From Ruminococcus flavefaciens 007c (GTDB lineage: Bacteria > Bacillota > Clostridia > Oscillospirales > Ruminococcaceae), in NCBI RefSeq assembly GCF_000571935.1, contig NZ_ATAX01000016.1, positions 1 through 64,000 of the forward strand: a stretch of 64,000 nt of DNA, in the 5' to 3' direction. The notes under the pieces are model-generated. The model was given only the letters and a program-made list of their open reading frames with translations. It did not search any database and was not told where the DNA came from. Position numbers and translations under genes: made by a program. Every line of letters begins with the position of its first letter. Position 1 is the first letter of the stretch. Below are positions 33,172-42,221 of this stretch, piece by piece.

Positions 33172-34056
33172 ATGGAAAACATTCTTGAGATTAAAGGACT
33201 TAACAAGGCTTACGACGGCTTTGCACTGAAAGACGTCACCTTTTCCCTGCCAAAAGGATATATCATGGGGTTTGTAGGTGAAAACGGCTCAGGCAAGACT
33301 ACCACTATCCGTTCGATACTCAATATGGCTAATATAGACAGCGGCAAGATAAGCGTTTTCGGCCTCGACAGCATTACCGACACCATTGCAATAAAGGAAA
33401 AGCTTGGCGTGGTCTTTGACAGCCTTTACCTTGCAGACCACCTCAACGCTAAACAGATAGAAAAACAGCTGAAGCCCTTCTACAAGGACTGGGACAGCAA
33501 GGAATTCGCAGACAGACTGAAATCATTTGGCCTCCCCGACAACAAACGTGTGGGCGAATTTTCAAAGGGCATGAAAATGAAGCTTATGATAACCATAGCC
33601 CTGTCCCACAAGGCTGATTTCATGATACTTGACGAACCCACCAGCGGTCTTGACCCTGTCGCCCGTGATGAACTCCTTGATATACTTGCTGAGTACATAG
33701 AGGACGAGAACAGAAGTGTCCTTTTCTCTACCCATATTACATCTGATGTGGAGCGTATCGCCGATTACGTTACCATACTCCACGACGGCCAAGTGTGGTT
33801 TACGGGAACTAAAGACGAGCTCAGCGAAAAATACGTTATCCTCAGAGGTGCTGAGGAAGATATTTCCTCTGCTCTGCGTGAAAAGTGCATAGGCTTCCAC
33901 AACTATCGCAACGGCTTCGATGCACTGCTCAGCACCGAGTATCTCGACGAAGTATCAGACGAGCTTGTGACCGAAAAGGCCAACATTGACGAGATACTGG
34001 TCTATGTTGCAAAGGAGGACAGATATGAACGACATAATGAAAATGATAAGGTTTGA
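33172..34056 (+). CDS. ABC-2 transporter ATP-binding protein
   Basis: ATPase of 294 residues for the two permeases encoded next. Motifs are Walker A G-E-N-G-S-G-K-T-T-T, signature F-S-K-G-M-K-M-K, Walker B F-M-I-L-D-E-P-T-S-G-L-D and switch His in F-S-T-H-I. The F-S-K-G-M signature is typical of the YtrB/BcrA-like branch. GGAGG stands just before its ATG. It overlaps the first permease gene by 32 bases, so expression is coupled. Confidence 0.94.
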   Translation: MENILEIKGLNKAYDGFALKDVTFSLPKGYIMGFVGENGSGKTTTIRSILNMANIDSGKISVFGLDSITDTIAIKEKLGVVFDSLYLADHLNAKQIEKQLKPFYKDWDSKEFADRLKSFGLPDNKRVGEFSKGMKMKLMITIALSHKADFMILDEPTSGLDPVARDELLDILAEYIEDENRSVLFSTHITSDVERIADYVTILHDGQVWFTGTKDELSEKYVILRGAEEDISSALREKCIGFHNYRNGFDALLSTEYLDEVSDELVTEKANIDEILVYVAKEDRYERHNENDKV

Positions 34057-34738
34057 TCTTATCTCCGTTAGCAGGCTCACTGTGCCTTATGTAGCAATAT
34101 TTGCTGCTGTATGTATCATAGCGGCACTGTTCAGCCTCCCCATCGGTATTTTCTGCGTTGTTAGCTTTGTAATGATAATAGCACCTGTGCAGGGAATCAA
34201 CAATTCAAGCTGCAAAAGGCTCTACGGCATGCTGCCTGTCAACAGGAGTGCGGTAATAAAGGCTCTTTTCATAGAAATAACCTTTACATTGTTCGCAGGT
34301 GAGCTTCTCGCGTTTCTGTGCTTTCTCATAGTCAGAAACTCCTCACTATACAAGATGCTCCCCGAAAAAGTAATGCATTTTGCAGAAGATCTTACAAAAA
34401 TGCCCGAGAAGGAATACACAATGCTTTATATGCTTGCCGCTGCGGCATTTGCCTTCATAACCATAATTCTCTGCTATGCACAGATGCGCTCGGAGATAAA
34501 GAGCATGGAAGCAGCTATACGTGAGCTTATAATAATAATTGCTGTATTTGCTGCCGCAGTTTCATTTATATCTGTTATGATATACAACGAAAAGCTTGAT
34601 GCTTTAAAGAATATACTTCTGCCAACCACATCGGCAGGCAAATGGCTTTTAATCGCCATACTCAATGCAGTCACCTTAGCCGCAGCATACCTTTTCTGTG
34701 CTGTCACCGTAAAAAAGGCTTCTGACAAAGAGCTATAA
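34025..34738 (+). CDS. ABC-2 type permease
   Basis: Membrane protein of 237 residues with about six spans. ATG 34025 follows AAGGAGG. A cytoplasmic N-terminal helix (I-M-K-M-I-R-F-D-L-I) resembles that of the next gene (I-I-D-L-I-R-V-D-L-I), and the two are distant paralogues that probably pair in one pore. Conserved features are P-V-Q-G-I-N-N-S and L-Y-G-M-L-P-V-N-R near residues 55-75, typical of the ABC2_membrane YtrC/SagG-like families. The substrate is not known. Confidence 0.85.
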   Translation: MNDIMKMIRFDLISVSRLTVPYVAIFAAVCIIAALFSLPIGIFCVVSFVMIIAPVQGINNSSCKRLYGMLPVNRSAVIKALFIEITFTLFAGELLAFLCFLIVRNSSLYKMLPEKVMHFAEDLTKMPEKEYTMLYMLAAAAFAFITIILCYAQMRSEIKSMEAAIRELIIIIAVFAAAVSFISVMIYNEKLDALKNILLPTTSAGKWLLIAILNAVTLAAAYLFCAVTVKKASDKEL

Positions 34739-34749
34739 GGAGGGACAAT

Positions 34750-35529
34750 ATGAAAAAGATAATCGACCTTATACGAGTCGATCTCATATCGGCAAAGGGC
34801 AGAAACAAGGGCATATTCTTCCTTATACTCGCACTTACTGCTATATTTGTAGCCATTGGAATGCTCACAGAAGCCATATTCATGGCATTCAGTATTGTAG
34901 TACTTGGAGTAATGCTCGTGCCCTTCATCACAATGGCAGAAAAGACCCACAATGCAGGAAAAATATTCACAGTTATCCCCGCCGACAGAAAAAGCATTGT
35001 CATTTCACGCTTTGCTCTTACCACGGGAATATACACCGTTTTTTCGGCATTTATTTTTATTCTGTATCTCATAATGGAAAAATTCAGTGATTTACACGGA
35101 ACTATTATTTCAAAGGACGTAAACGAAGTATACGAAAAAACAAGCGGTTTCGGCACAGGTATACAGATGAAGGCACTGGAAAACTCAATGTTCTGGCTTA
35201 TTTTTGCTGTAACGCTCATGGTCATGGCAGGTCAGCACAGAAAATACTTCAAAAAGGGCATTTCAATCAAAAGCAATTCCATGCTGAGGAGCTTCCTTAA
35301 ATTCTTAGGCGGTATCGCACTTGTCTATGCCATAGCAGCTGCCATAATATATATATTCAATATAGATATACTCAAGCCTGCACTTATAGTGCTTTTAAAT
35401 ATGATCATGGCACTGGCAGCTCCCATGAACGGTATGCTGCTCAGTATCGTACTTATCTTTATCGGATTCGGCTTCACACTCTATCAGCTTGTATGCTCGG
35501 TAGTGGACTATGAAGCACGTGAGCTTTAA
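34750..35529 (+). CDS. ABC-2 type permease
   Basis: Membrane protein of 259 residues with about six spans, a paralogue of the preceding permease (both have M-x-P-x-x-x-M near residue 60 and an R-K-S or N-R-S turn). ATG 34750 follows AGGAGGG after a short 11-base gap. It belongs to the GntR/ABC operon. The last part of the gene leads directly to the ribosome site of the serine hydrolase gene. Confidence 0.85.
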   Translation: MKKIIDLIRVDLISAKGRNKGIFFLILALTAIFVAIGMLTEAIFMAFSIVVLGVMLVPFITMAEKTHNAGKIFTVIPADRKSIVISRFALTTGIYTVFSAFIFILYLIMEKFSDLHGTIISKDVNEVYEKTSGFGTGIQMKALENSMFWLIFAVTLMVMAGQHRKYFKKGISIKSNSMLRSFLKFLGGIALVYAIAAAIIYIFNIDILKPALIVLLNMIMALAAPMNGMLLSIVLIFIGFGFTLYQLVCSVVDYEAREL

Positions 35530-35543
35530 GGAGGTGGATATAC

Positions 35544-37469
35544 ATGAAAAACTTATTGCGCAAAACTGCCGCTTTCATAGCTTCGGCGGTGCTTACAGTC
35601 TGCACTCAGCCTTTCAGTACCTTTGCAGAAGATGAGGACGAGCTAAAATGTCCGTCGGGAGTAACAGTCAGTAAGCTTATAAGCAGTCAGGAAAAAATAG
35701 CCTCTCATCCCTACAATATCGAACATAGCAAGACCGACAGCGCTCGTGTGGAGCTTGTTTTCCACGGAGACGAGATACTTTACACCCGCTACTACGGCTG
35801 CACAAATATCGAAGAGCACACCCCTGCCGACGAGAACAGCGTGTTTGAATGGGGCAGCATCTCCAAGACCTTTATATGGGTAAGCATCATGCAGCTCTGG
35901 GAACAGGGAAAGATAGACCTTGAAGCTGATATCCGCACCTATCTCCCCGATAACTTCTTCCGCCACCTTAAATACGACGATCCCATTACTCTTATGGATA
36001 TCATGAACCACAAGGGCGGCTGGTGCGAGAAGTTCTACGACTCCACCTCAGAGGATATGGCTGAAATGCCCTCACTTGAAGAAGCCCTCAAAAATGTGGA
36101 GCCTGCCCAGACATACCGTCCCGGTGAGGTTGCTTCCTACTCAAACTGGGCTGCTTCACTTGCAGGACTTATCGTTCAGCGAGTAAGCGGCATGGACTAC
36201 GTTGATTACGTCCACAGGAATATCTTCGAGCCCCTCGGCATGGAGCACACCTCAGCAGGTCCCGACCTCACAGATAATCCGTGGGTAAGAGAGCAGCGCT
36301 TGAAAATGAACTGCTACGCAGTATCCACACATAGCGGATATGAAGAAAACGAGGACGGAGTAATAGAGGAAGGAATGATCCAGGAATTCAATTCCAAGGG
36401 CACCTGCCTTTTCAACGACCAGCTCTACCCCTGCGGCTCAATAACAGGTACTATCGGCGACCTTGCCACCTACGCACAGGCTTTGGTCAACGACGACCAC
36501 CCCTTGTTCAAAAATGCCGAAACTCAGGAGAAGATGTTCTCAGGCTCCTCATTCTACGGGAACACTGATATCCCAAGCTTCAGCTACGGCTTTGACGTCC
36601 ATGAATACAACAACGTCCGCACCTTCGGACATACAGGAGGTACCTTTGGCTGCGTTTCTAATATGGAATTCGATCCCGTATCAAAGTTCGGAATCGTAGG
36701 CCTTTCAAACTGCCGTGATGATTTCCCCAACTATTTATGCTCATATGTTTTCGGCAGATTGAAGACTAAGAACTATATCGGCGAAAACTTCGAGAAAACA
36801 GATCTGACGCCCTACAGCGGATACTATTCCGACACTCGTACTCATGCAGCAGGTATGGGAAGATTCATACTGTATATGGACGCATTCTCAATCGACAATA
36901 TAGACGCTGTAAAGATCGCTGACGATGTATTTCTTGAATATCACTCCGAAGACTGGGCTGATGACGCTATATATGGCATAGCCTATAATTCGGACGGCAC
37001 ACGGGGCATTTATAACAGCTGCTCGGAATACCTTGAAATAAAGCATTACATACCCAAGCTCTGTCTCCTTGCAGGCTTCATGCTCTGCGGCGTTGCGTCA
37101 CTGTTCATACTCCTTGCAAAGCGGAAGCTGAACAAGGCACACAAGGCTGCTCCCCTGTCCTTTGCACACATCATCACCGCAGGACAATTTGCAAAGATAG
37201 TATCACTTGCTGCAATGATATCCATTGTGGTCATTCGCATAAAAGGAGACAACGACGGTCTCACCAAAACACAGGGCACAGTCATCGGCGTTATACAGCT
37301 CATATGCCTTGCATTATGCGGACTTGCTCTGCTTGCCGCCGCTTACTCACTCATAGCAAAGAAAAAGCTCCCCTACGGAAGGCTGCGCAGCATATCATGC
37401 TTTACGGGAAACCTTATCACCGTATCCGCGATACTATTTTTTGAGATGTATAACTTCTGGTGCTGCTGA
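35544..37469 (+). CDS. Membrane-anchored serine hydrolase (beta-lactamase/class C family)
   Basis: Exported protein of 641 residues. The signal peptide is about 1-28. A serine beta-lactamase-like domain (about 40-420) shows S-I-S-K (the SxxK nucleophile motif), Y-S-N near residue 198 and F-G-H-T-G-G-T (in the place of K-T-G). The C-terminal 130 residues hold four membrane spans, so the catalytic domain faces outwards and is anchored. Family members hydrolyse peptides, esters or D-amino-acid peptides; some remove lantibiotics or modify cell wall. AAGGAGG precedes the ATG and the gene is 14 bases after the permease gene, so it belongs to the GntR operon. A joint role with the transporter in peptide or antibiotic resistance is inferred. 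Confidence 0.85.
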   Translation: MKNLLRKTAAFIASAVLTVCTQPFSTFAEDEDELKCPSGVTVSKLISSQEKIASHPYNIEHSKTDSARVELVFHGDEILYTRYYGCTNIEEHTPADENSVFEWGSISKTFIWVSIMQLWEQGKIDLEADIRTYLPDNFFRHLKYDDPITLMDIMNHKGGWCEKFYDSTSEDMAEMPSLEEALKNVEPAQTYRPGEVASYSNWAASLAGLIVQRVSGMDYVDYVHRNIFEPLGMEHTSAGPDLTDNPWVREQRLKMNCYAVSTHSGYEENEDGVIEEGMIQEFNSKGTCLFNDQLYPCGSITGTIGDLATYAQALVNDDHPLFKNAETQEKMFSGSSFYGNTDIPSFSYGFDVHEYNNVRTFGHTGGTFGCVSNMEFDPVSKFGIVGLSNCRDDFPNYLCSYVFGRLKTKNYIGENFEKTDLTPYSGYYSDTRTHAAGMGRFILYMDAFSIDNIDAVKIADDVFLEYHSEDWADDAIYGIAYNSDGTRGIYNSCSEYLEIKHYIPKLCLLAGFMLCGVASLFILLAKRKLNKAHKAAPLSFAHIITAGQFAKIVSLAAMISIVVIRIKGDNDGLTKTQGTVIGVIQLICLALCGLALLAAAYSLIAKKKLPYGRLRSISCFTGNLITVSAILFFEMYNFWCC

Positions 37470-37531
37470 ATTCTCTGAAAAGAATATCATCTCAATAACC
37501 GAAACGAATAATCCTTGTTCAGAAATAAAAA

Positions 37532-37562
37532 TCAGCTCCCATATAGGGAGCTGACATTTTTT
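37532..37562. terminator. Bidirectional terminator
   Basis: Perfect stem TCAGCTCCC/GGGAGCTGA with loop ATATA. A T run follows on the plus strand (CATTTTTTAT) and on the minus strand (TTTTTATTTC). It lies between the convergent hydrolase genes. Confidence 0.85.
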
Positions 37563-37566
37563 ATCG

Positions 37567-38352
37567 TTATTCTGCCATGAGAGAACAATCTCTGTCAAGC
37601 AGCTTCATCATAAGCTCATTAAAGCGATCCTTTTGCACTATATTACAGACATGACCACAGGAAGCCATCTGGATCATCCGACCGCAGCTGCTCTTAGCTT
37701 CACGTACTGTTCTCTTTCGGAAACAGGAATCGAGCCTGCCTGAAATATAAGTGTTTTCAGGATGATGCTCCTTTTCAAATATCTTGCTGAAACGGAAAGC
37801 CTGATTGAAAATGTGCATATAGAGTTTGAATTCCTTTTTATTCAATGCGATAGCACATTTACGGAAAATACTTCTGCTTTCTTCATTAAGCTTTCCCGGC
37901 ATAATGATCCAGCTGAATAAATGATAAACTGCAGCAAACGGAAGCTTATCCCCTATTTTTGAAAAAAGACGTGCAATTCCGCGAAGCAATACATTGACAG
38001 TTGCGACCGCACCGACCAGAATTCCGAAATCAACATAATCAGGATAAAATGCTTCAATATACTTCACAAAAATAGTACCGAGAGAAACTCCCATAAAAAT
38101 AGCATGCCTGACATTATACTCATCACATACAGCAAGTATCTCACGGCTTATCGCATCTAAACTCACCTCAAGCTGTGACAGTCTCAGATTACCTTCATTA
38201 TGGCTTGGAAGATCAATAGTAAGAACATTATAATGTTTTAAGAGCAATGGCACCTGATATTTCCAGATACGGGAATTTCCACCAAAACCATGAAGCATAA
38301 CGATCGTTTCCGTATTGCCGTCTTCGGCAGGATAAAATGTATTATGCAACAT
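37567..38352 (-). CDS. Alpha/beta hydrolase
   Basis: Cytosolic protein of 261 residues. The fold is recognised from H-G-F-G-G (oxyanion region, about 21-25), the nucleophile elbow G-V-S-L-G (Ser near 89) and a C-terminal His in S-C-G-H-V-C-N. The acid residue may be the Asp in G-R-L-D-S. ATG 38352 follows GGAGGGG at 7 bases; an open frame up to 38433 has no ribosome site. It has the look of a small esterase or lipase-like enzyme. The substrate cannot be told. It is alone between two terminators. Confidence 0.88.
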   Translation of the reverse strand: MLHNTFYPAEDGNTETIVMLHGFGGNSRIWKYQVPLLLKHYNVLTIDLPSHNEGNLRLSQLEVSLDAISREILAVCDEYNVRHAIFMGVSLGTIFVKYIEAFYPDYVDFGILVGAVATVNVLLRGIARLFSKIGDKLPFAAVYHLFSWIIMPGKLNEESRSIFRKCAIALNKKEFKLYMHIFNQAFRFSKIFEKEHHPENTYISGRLDSCFRKRTVREAKSSCGRMIQMASCGHVCNIVQKDRFNELMMKLLDRDCSLMAE

Positions 38353-38691
38353 TAATATACCCCTCCTACATATTTTATATACATACCGTATTCTTCTTGC
38401 AATCATTATATCATCAATCATTTTGCCTGTCAATAGGCATTCACAACATTTACAGATTATTTATTTTTTTAAAACAGGTAATATGGAGCCGCCAACAAAA
38501 TACAAACAGTATACTTTTATCCCAATGAAATAGAGCATTATATGAGGACCTACAGCCATTATATAAGAAGCTGGCTTCTTTCACATCGTTGTACTATCTT
38601 TTGTCATGTACTAAAAATAATGCTCGCCCTGAACGGACGAGCTTTTACTGTCATTGGAACAGCCTTAAAACCGGTTTCGTGCAGAATACTA
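38353..38691. other. Intergenic region with the rubrerythrin terminator
   Basis: Gene-free stretch. The 5' side is the AT-rich upstream region of the alpha/beta hydrolase gene. The 3' side holds the terminator listed at 38611-38642. No coding frame or repeat is convincing. Confidence 0.4.
38611..38642 (-). terminator. Terminator of the rubrerythrin gene
   Basis: On the minus strand the stem GCTCGTCC/GGGCGAGC (one G-T pair, loop of 5) is followed by ATTATTTTTAG. Confidence 0.7.
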
Positions 38692-39246
38692 TCAATAGTT
38701 TTCAGCGTGAACTTCAAAATATGACTGCGGATGTGCACATACAGGACATACCTCGGGCGCCTCCTCACCTACTACGATGTGTCCGCAGTTACGACATTCC
38801 CATACCTTTACGGAACTCTTTTTGAAGACCTCCTGCATCTCGATATTCTTAAGAAGCGCACGGTAGCGTTCCTCATGATGCTTTTCTATAGCAGCTACAC
38901 CGCGGAATTTTTCTGCAAGTTCATTGAAACCTTCAGCTTCGGCTGTCTTTGCAAATTCCTCGTACATATCAGTCCACTCGAAGTTCTCACCGTTTGCAGC
39001 ATCTTCAAGATTCTCGGAAGTCGAGCCTATTCCGTTAAGCTCCTTGAACCAGAGCTTTGCATGCTCCTTCTCGTTATCAGCTGTTTTAAGAAACAGTGCA
39101 GCGATCTGTTCAAAGCCCTCTTTTTTGGCCTTTGAAGCAAAGTAGGTATACTTGTTTCTTGCCTCTGATTCGCCGGCAAATGCGGCCTTAAGATTCTTTT
39201 CGGTCTGTGTTCCTGCATAGGGATTGAGTTTTTCATTGTTTGCCAT
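38692..39246 (-). CDS. rbr: Rubrerythrin
   Basis: Cytosolic non-heme diiron protein of 184 residues that reduces hydrogen peroxide in anaerobes. The N-terminal ferritin-like domain has the two diiron helix motifs E-S-E-A-R (about 26-30) and D-N-E-K-E-H (about 57-62), then E-G-F-N-E-L and [10 protein letters not shown]. The C-terminal rubredoxin-like domain has C-R-N-C-G-H and C-P-V-C for one iron. The length is that of typical clostridial rubrerythrins. ATG 39246 follows AAGGAGG. A promoter stands at 39293-39321 and a terminator follows, so it is monocistronic. Confidence 0.96.
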   Translation of the reverse strand: MANNEKLNPYAGTQTEKNLKAAFAGESEARNKYTYFASKAKKEGFEQIAALFLKTADNEKEHAKLWFKELNGIGSTSENLEDAANGENFEWTDMYEEFAKTAEAEGFNELAEKFRGVAAIEKHHEERYRALLKNIEMQEVFKKSSVKVWECRNCGHIVVGEEAPEVCPVCAHPQSYFEVHAENY

Positions 39247-39292
39247 GTTATTTCCTCCTTTATAAATACATCTTAAAGCTTAAAGTATTATC

Positions 39293-39321
39293 ATTATATC
39301 ACATTTCATCAGATAATGCAA
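39293..39321 (-). promoter_or_regulatory. Extended -10 promoter of rubrerythrin
   Basis: Minus-strand TTGCAT (39316-39321), 17 bases, TATAAT (39293-39298) with TGA before it. The start would be about 40 bases before the gene. No PerR box was recognised. Confidence 0.7.
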
Positions 39322-39455
39322 TGTATGCTTGCTGACAAATGGTCTTCGTCTCTGCGATCGACTGCCGGCTACAATGTCTGAACTGATTCGTATTTACAAG
39401 GACAGTCTGATCATAGACATAAACAGCTTTGTCAATGACATTTGTACTGCCTCGA

Positions 39456-40298
39456 TCAGTTAATTGCTTCCGTCACGTCGGTTTCAGCTATATCAAGTCC
39501 ACTTGTATCATAAAGGACCCTTGCGTGGTTGCGGCGTATGAGCTTTCTCCCGATTATTTTGCCTGTACAGCCGTCCATTTTGTCGCGATACACCTCACCA
39601 TTTCTGTAAACAACACCGTTTTCCCTTGAAAAGAATACATTCTTTGTCCAAATATGATACTTGTTATTCTGAGGCGTATCCGTTCTGAGTTCGCCGCAGA
39701 GATACTCCGGCGTAGTATAAACTATAAGCTGATAAGTCCTGTGTGTAGTATTTTCAAACCGGTAATCAAGGTAGTTATACATGATCGAAGTGCCTGTGCC
39801 AAACGGTATTTTTCTCTGAAAATCAGGAAAAAGATCAAGCCCATCATGATGATGATGCTCGGTTATCTTCAGATCAGAGTGCAGCACCATCCAGTGTATC
39901 AGATTTGTCATCTGACACATTCCTCCTCCAATACCCGGTTCAGTATGGTCAGCAAATATCGTAAGACCTTCCTTGTACCCCTTCTTTGCAGTCGTATTGC
40001 CCACAAGATACCAGAATGAAAAAGTTTCTCCGGGACGTATAAGTATATTGGTTATTCTGGGCGAGGCAATCGAAAGATTTACTGCTTTGTTTTCCTGGAG
40101 CCTCATATCGACGTTGCCAAGCTTTCGCCTTATCAGCGAATTATGTCTGTATACAACATACGACAATTTTTTCTTCTGCTTTGTTTTAGCAAAGTGCTTC
40201 GCACTGCACAGGTTATTCAGCGATCTAACCATAATGCTTTTTTTCTCCGAGATCGCATAAGTAAGCGGTGATATTTCACAGAAAAGCTTTCTTTTAAT
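39456..40298 (-). CDS. vanW: VanW-family protein, apparently with ATT start
   Basis: Protein of 280 residues if read from ATT 40298. The typical VanW beginning (K-R-K-L-F-C-E-I-S-P-L-T-Y-A-I-S-E-K-K) lies upstream of the first ATG (40232). Between this part and the in-frame TAA there is no ATG, GTG or TTG, but ATT is 8 bases after GGGGAGG. The VanW core has G-E-T-F-S-F-W and G-G-G-M-C-Q near the middle. VanW occurs in vanB-type glycopeptide resistance clusters but is common elsewhere and has no proven function. No other van gene is near, so resistance is not implied. A consensus promoter stands at 40433-40461. If translation starts only at ATG 40232, the first 22 residues of the family are missing. 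Confidence 0.85.
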   Translation of the reverse strand: MKRKLFCEISPLTYAISEKKSIMVRSLNNLCSAKHFAKTKQKKKLSYVVYRHNSLIRRKLGNVDMRLQENKAVNLSIASPRITNILIRPGETFSFWYLVGNTTAKKGYKEGLTIFADHTEPGIGGGMCQMTNLIHWMVLHSDLKITEHHHHDGLDLFPDFQRKIPFGTGTSIMYNYLDYRFENTTHRTYQLIVYTTPEYLCGELRTDTPQNNKYHIWTKNVFFSRENGVVYRNGEVYRDKMDGCTGKIIGRKLIRRNHARVLYDTSGLDIAETDVTEAIN

Positions 40299-40432
40299 TT
40301 TCTTCTCCTCCCCGGCGTTTTATAGTTATATGAATAATTAATATCTGCATCGAATCAATACCATTATTTAGCCCATTTTTTTCATGAATCTTCGCTATCA
40401 ATAAACTTCTCTCTTTCGCCTATACATAAGTT

Positions 40433-40461
40433 ATTATAACAATTAAGACGTTTTATGTCAA
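40433..40461 (-). promoter_or_regulatory. Consensus sigma-A promoter of vanW
   Basis: Minus-strand TTGACA (40456-40461), exactly 17 bases, TATAAT (40433-40438). The leader to the ATT start is about 125 bases. Confidence 0.85.
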
Positions 40462-40639
40462 TCATTAATAATACAAAACCAGAGCAAATTCGAAATAAAT
40501 CCTCCTCACAAAGCAGGAATATATCTTCTTCCTGCCTGATGATAAAAAACCTGATATAATTATCATTTCAAATATAAGAAGACAGCTCTAAAGTACAGGC
40601 GCATTTTTTAATCTCGAAAGATAGGTATAATCGGATAAT
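40462..40639. other. AT-rich spacer upstream of vanW
   Basis: With the vanW leader this forms a stretch of 382 bases without a gene. A small GCAGGAA/TTCCTGC hairpin lies near 40517-40539. No coding frame is convincing. Confidence 0.35.
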
Positions 40640-40668
40640 GCAAAAACCACCCTATTAAAGGGTGGTTT
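40640..40668 (-). terminator. Terminator of the LRR-dockerin gene
   Basis: Perfect stem AAACCACCCT/AGGGTGGTTT with a 5-base loop. T runs exist on both sides; it lies 12 bases after the minus-strand gene. Confidence 0.85.
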
Positions 40669-40680
40669 TATATATAAGAA

Positions 40681-41835
40681 TTATTTATCTATAATAGCTT
40701 TTCTCATAATAACAAGGTCAAATACATCAAGAACTTCATCCTTTGTATAATCAGCAGCCTTCCAGTTCTTTAGTTCTGCATTTTTATCACCAAGCAGCCA
40801 CTTCTGAAACAGTAAAAGGTCGGCAACATTGAATTCACCGTCCATATTCAAATCGCCTGCAATTTCTTCATCAGGATCGGTGTGATTTTCATCAAATATC
40901 ATTTTTGCATTTCTGAGAAATGGATCATCGCTCGGTTTATCAACCTTTTCCCAGGTTTCCTTACTGCCGTAGAATGTAATGGTCGCATTTGATGTAACAT
41001 CTGAAAAAGCTCTTTCGTCAATACTGGTAAGTTTACCTGAAAGTTTAAGATCAGTCAGTTTGTTGCATCCGCAGAAAGCCATACTGTCAATAAGTGTTGC
41101 GCCGTTGAGTTCAACCGAGGTAAGATTTAAACAATAGAAGAATACGTTGTCACAAAGCTTTGTAACGCTTGAAGGAACAACAACGGATGTAATATCCATA
41201 TTACGCTGAAATGCACCTGATGCGATATACTTTATGTCAGATGTAAGTTTTACATCGCCCTTGCACTTGTCTCCGTCCAGCAATGCACCGTTAACGATGA
41301 CCAGAGGAGATTTTTCGCGCTGCGATGCTATCCACGGAGTTCCCTCAAATACTTTTGAATTCCACTCGATAATATGATCAGGGAATTCAACTGTTTCCAG
41401 AGATGTACAGTTTTCAAATGCGCGGATACCGACTTTTTCAACGCTGTCAGGAATAGTTACTGATTTAAGACCGGAACAATTGTTAAAAGCGTAGTGACCA
41501 ATTTCTTTAACCGAATTCGGGATAGTTACGCTTTTTATGCTGCTAATCTGGAAAGCATAAATACCGATCACAGTAACGGGCAAACCTTCAATGCTCTCAG
41601 GTATCTCAACAGATGTTGCCGACATTTCACAGTTGCTTATCTCTACATGGTCAGAATATTTCCTGTAAGTCAGAGGGCCCGATTTTCCTTCTGTGTAGCT
41701 ATCATTATCTGCTGCATAGGCTGCAAGCGGAGCAGATACAAAAACGCCTCTCTGAATTGACACAGAAATACCTGTTGTCAGTGTAGCAACAGCGAGAAGT
41801 GCTGTTGCTTTCAGTGCTTTTACCTTATTTTTCAT
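40681..41835 (-). CDS. Secreted BspA-type LRR protein with C-terminal dockerin
   Basis: Exported protein of 384 residues. ATG 41835 follows AGGAGGG; a longer frame to 41868 is not supported. The signal peptide ends near A-A-Y-A-A-D. A region starting L-T-Y-R-K-Y-S-D-H-V-E-I-S-N-C leads to LRR_5 repeats (about 70-290) of the type I-K-S-V-T-I-P-N-S-V-K-E-I-G. The dockerin (about 320-384) has G-D-L-N-M-D-G-E-F and D-Y-T-K-D-E-V-L-D-V-F-D. It probably binds a ligand on plant polymer or other cells while docked to a cohesin. It has its own consensus-like promoter and terminator. Confidence 0.9.
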   Translation of the reverse strand: MKNKVKALKATALLAVATLTTGISVSIQRGVFVSAPLAAYAADNDSYTEGKSGPLTYRKYSDHVEISNCEMSATSVEIPESIEGLPVTVIGIYAFQISSIKSVTIPNSVKEIGHYAFNNCSGLKSVTIPDSVEKVGIRAFENCTSLETVEFPDHIIEWNSKVFEGTPWIASQREKSPLVIVNGALLDGDKCKGDVKLTSDIKYIASGAFQRNMDITSVVVPSSVTKLCDNVFFYCLNLTSVELNGATLIDSMAFCGCNKLTDLKLSGKLTSIDERAFSDVTSNATITFYGSKETWEKVDKPSDDPFLRNAKMIFDENHTDPDEEIAGDLNMDGEFNVADLLLFQKWLLGDKNAELKNWKAADYTKDEVLDVFDLVIMRKAIIDK

Positions 41836-41906
41836 TAATATCCCTCCTGTTATTATGATCAATATCATCTTAAGCTGAAAGAAAAACGGTTAAATATACC
41901 ACTTAT

Positions 41907-41935
41907 ATCCTAACATATAAAAATGGAATTGTCAA
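41907..41935 (-). promoter_or_regulatory. Sigma-A promoter of the LRR-dockerin gene
   Basis: Minus-strand TTGACA (41930-41935), 17 bases, TAGGAT (41907-41912). The start is about 65 bases before the gene. Confidence 0.7.
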
Positions 41936-42029
41936 GGAATGTGCATAAAAAAAACATAAAAATCTTAGATAGTGACTGCCGAATTCTTGGAAGACCTTAG
42001 TTACAGCAACATTCATTGAATCGCATATA

Positions 42030-42066
42030 TATCACAAAATAAATCCGGCTCTCATACAGAGAGCCG
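42030..42066 (-). terminator. Second hairpin downstream of the tRNA genes
   Basis: Stem CGGCTCTC/GAGAGCCG with a 5-base loop, followed on the minus strand by GATTTATTTTG. It may be a backup terminator. The surrounding gene-free stretch 41836-42221 otherwise holds only the dockerin promoter and the tRNA terminator. Confidence 0.5.
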
Positions 42067-42171
42067 ATTAATAATATCAGAACAGCCTTAAAGTGAATTT
42101 CGTGCGATCTCGCGTGATTATATGAAGTTCCATTGTCATACACGCAGTTTTTACTGTATTTGCATAGATAA

Positions 42172-42219
42172 CAGAAAAACCTGTATTTAGCGTTTTCTGC
42201 TAAATACAGGTTTTTTAAT
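42172..42219 (-). terminator. Terminator of the tRNA transcript
   Basis: Long perfect stem AACCTGTATTTAGC/GCTAAATACAGGTT with a 7-base loop and T runs on both strands. It starts 3 bases after tRNA-Ser. Confidence 0.9.
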
Positions 42220-42221
42220 TC

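Noticed and set aside
39456..40298. Glycopeptide resistance cluster
   Set aside because: Only a VanW-type gene is present, without ligase, VanH, VanX or VanRS neighbours. VanW alone does not show resistance.
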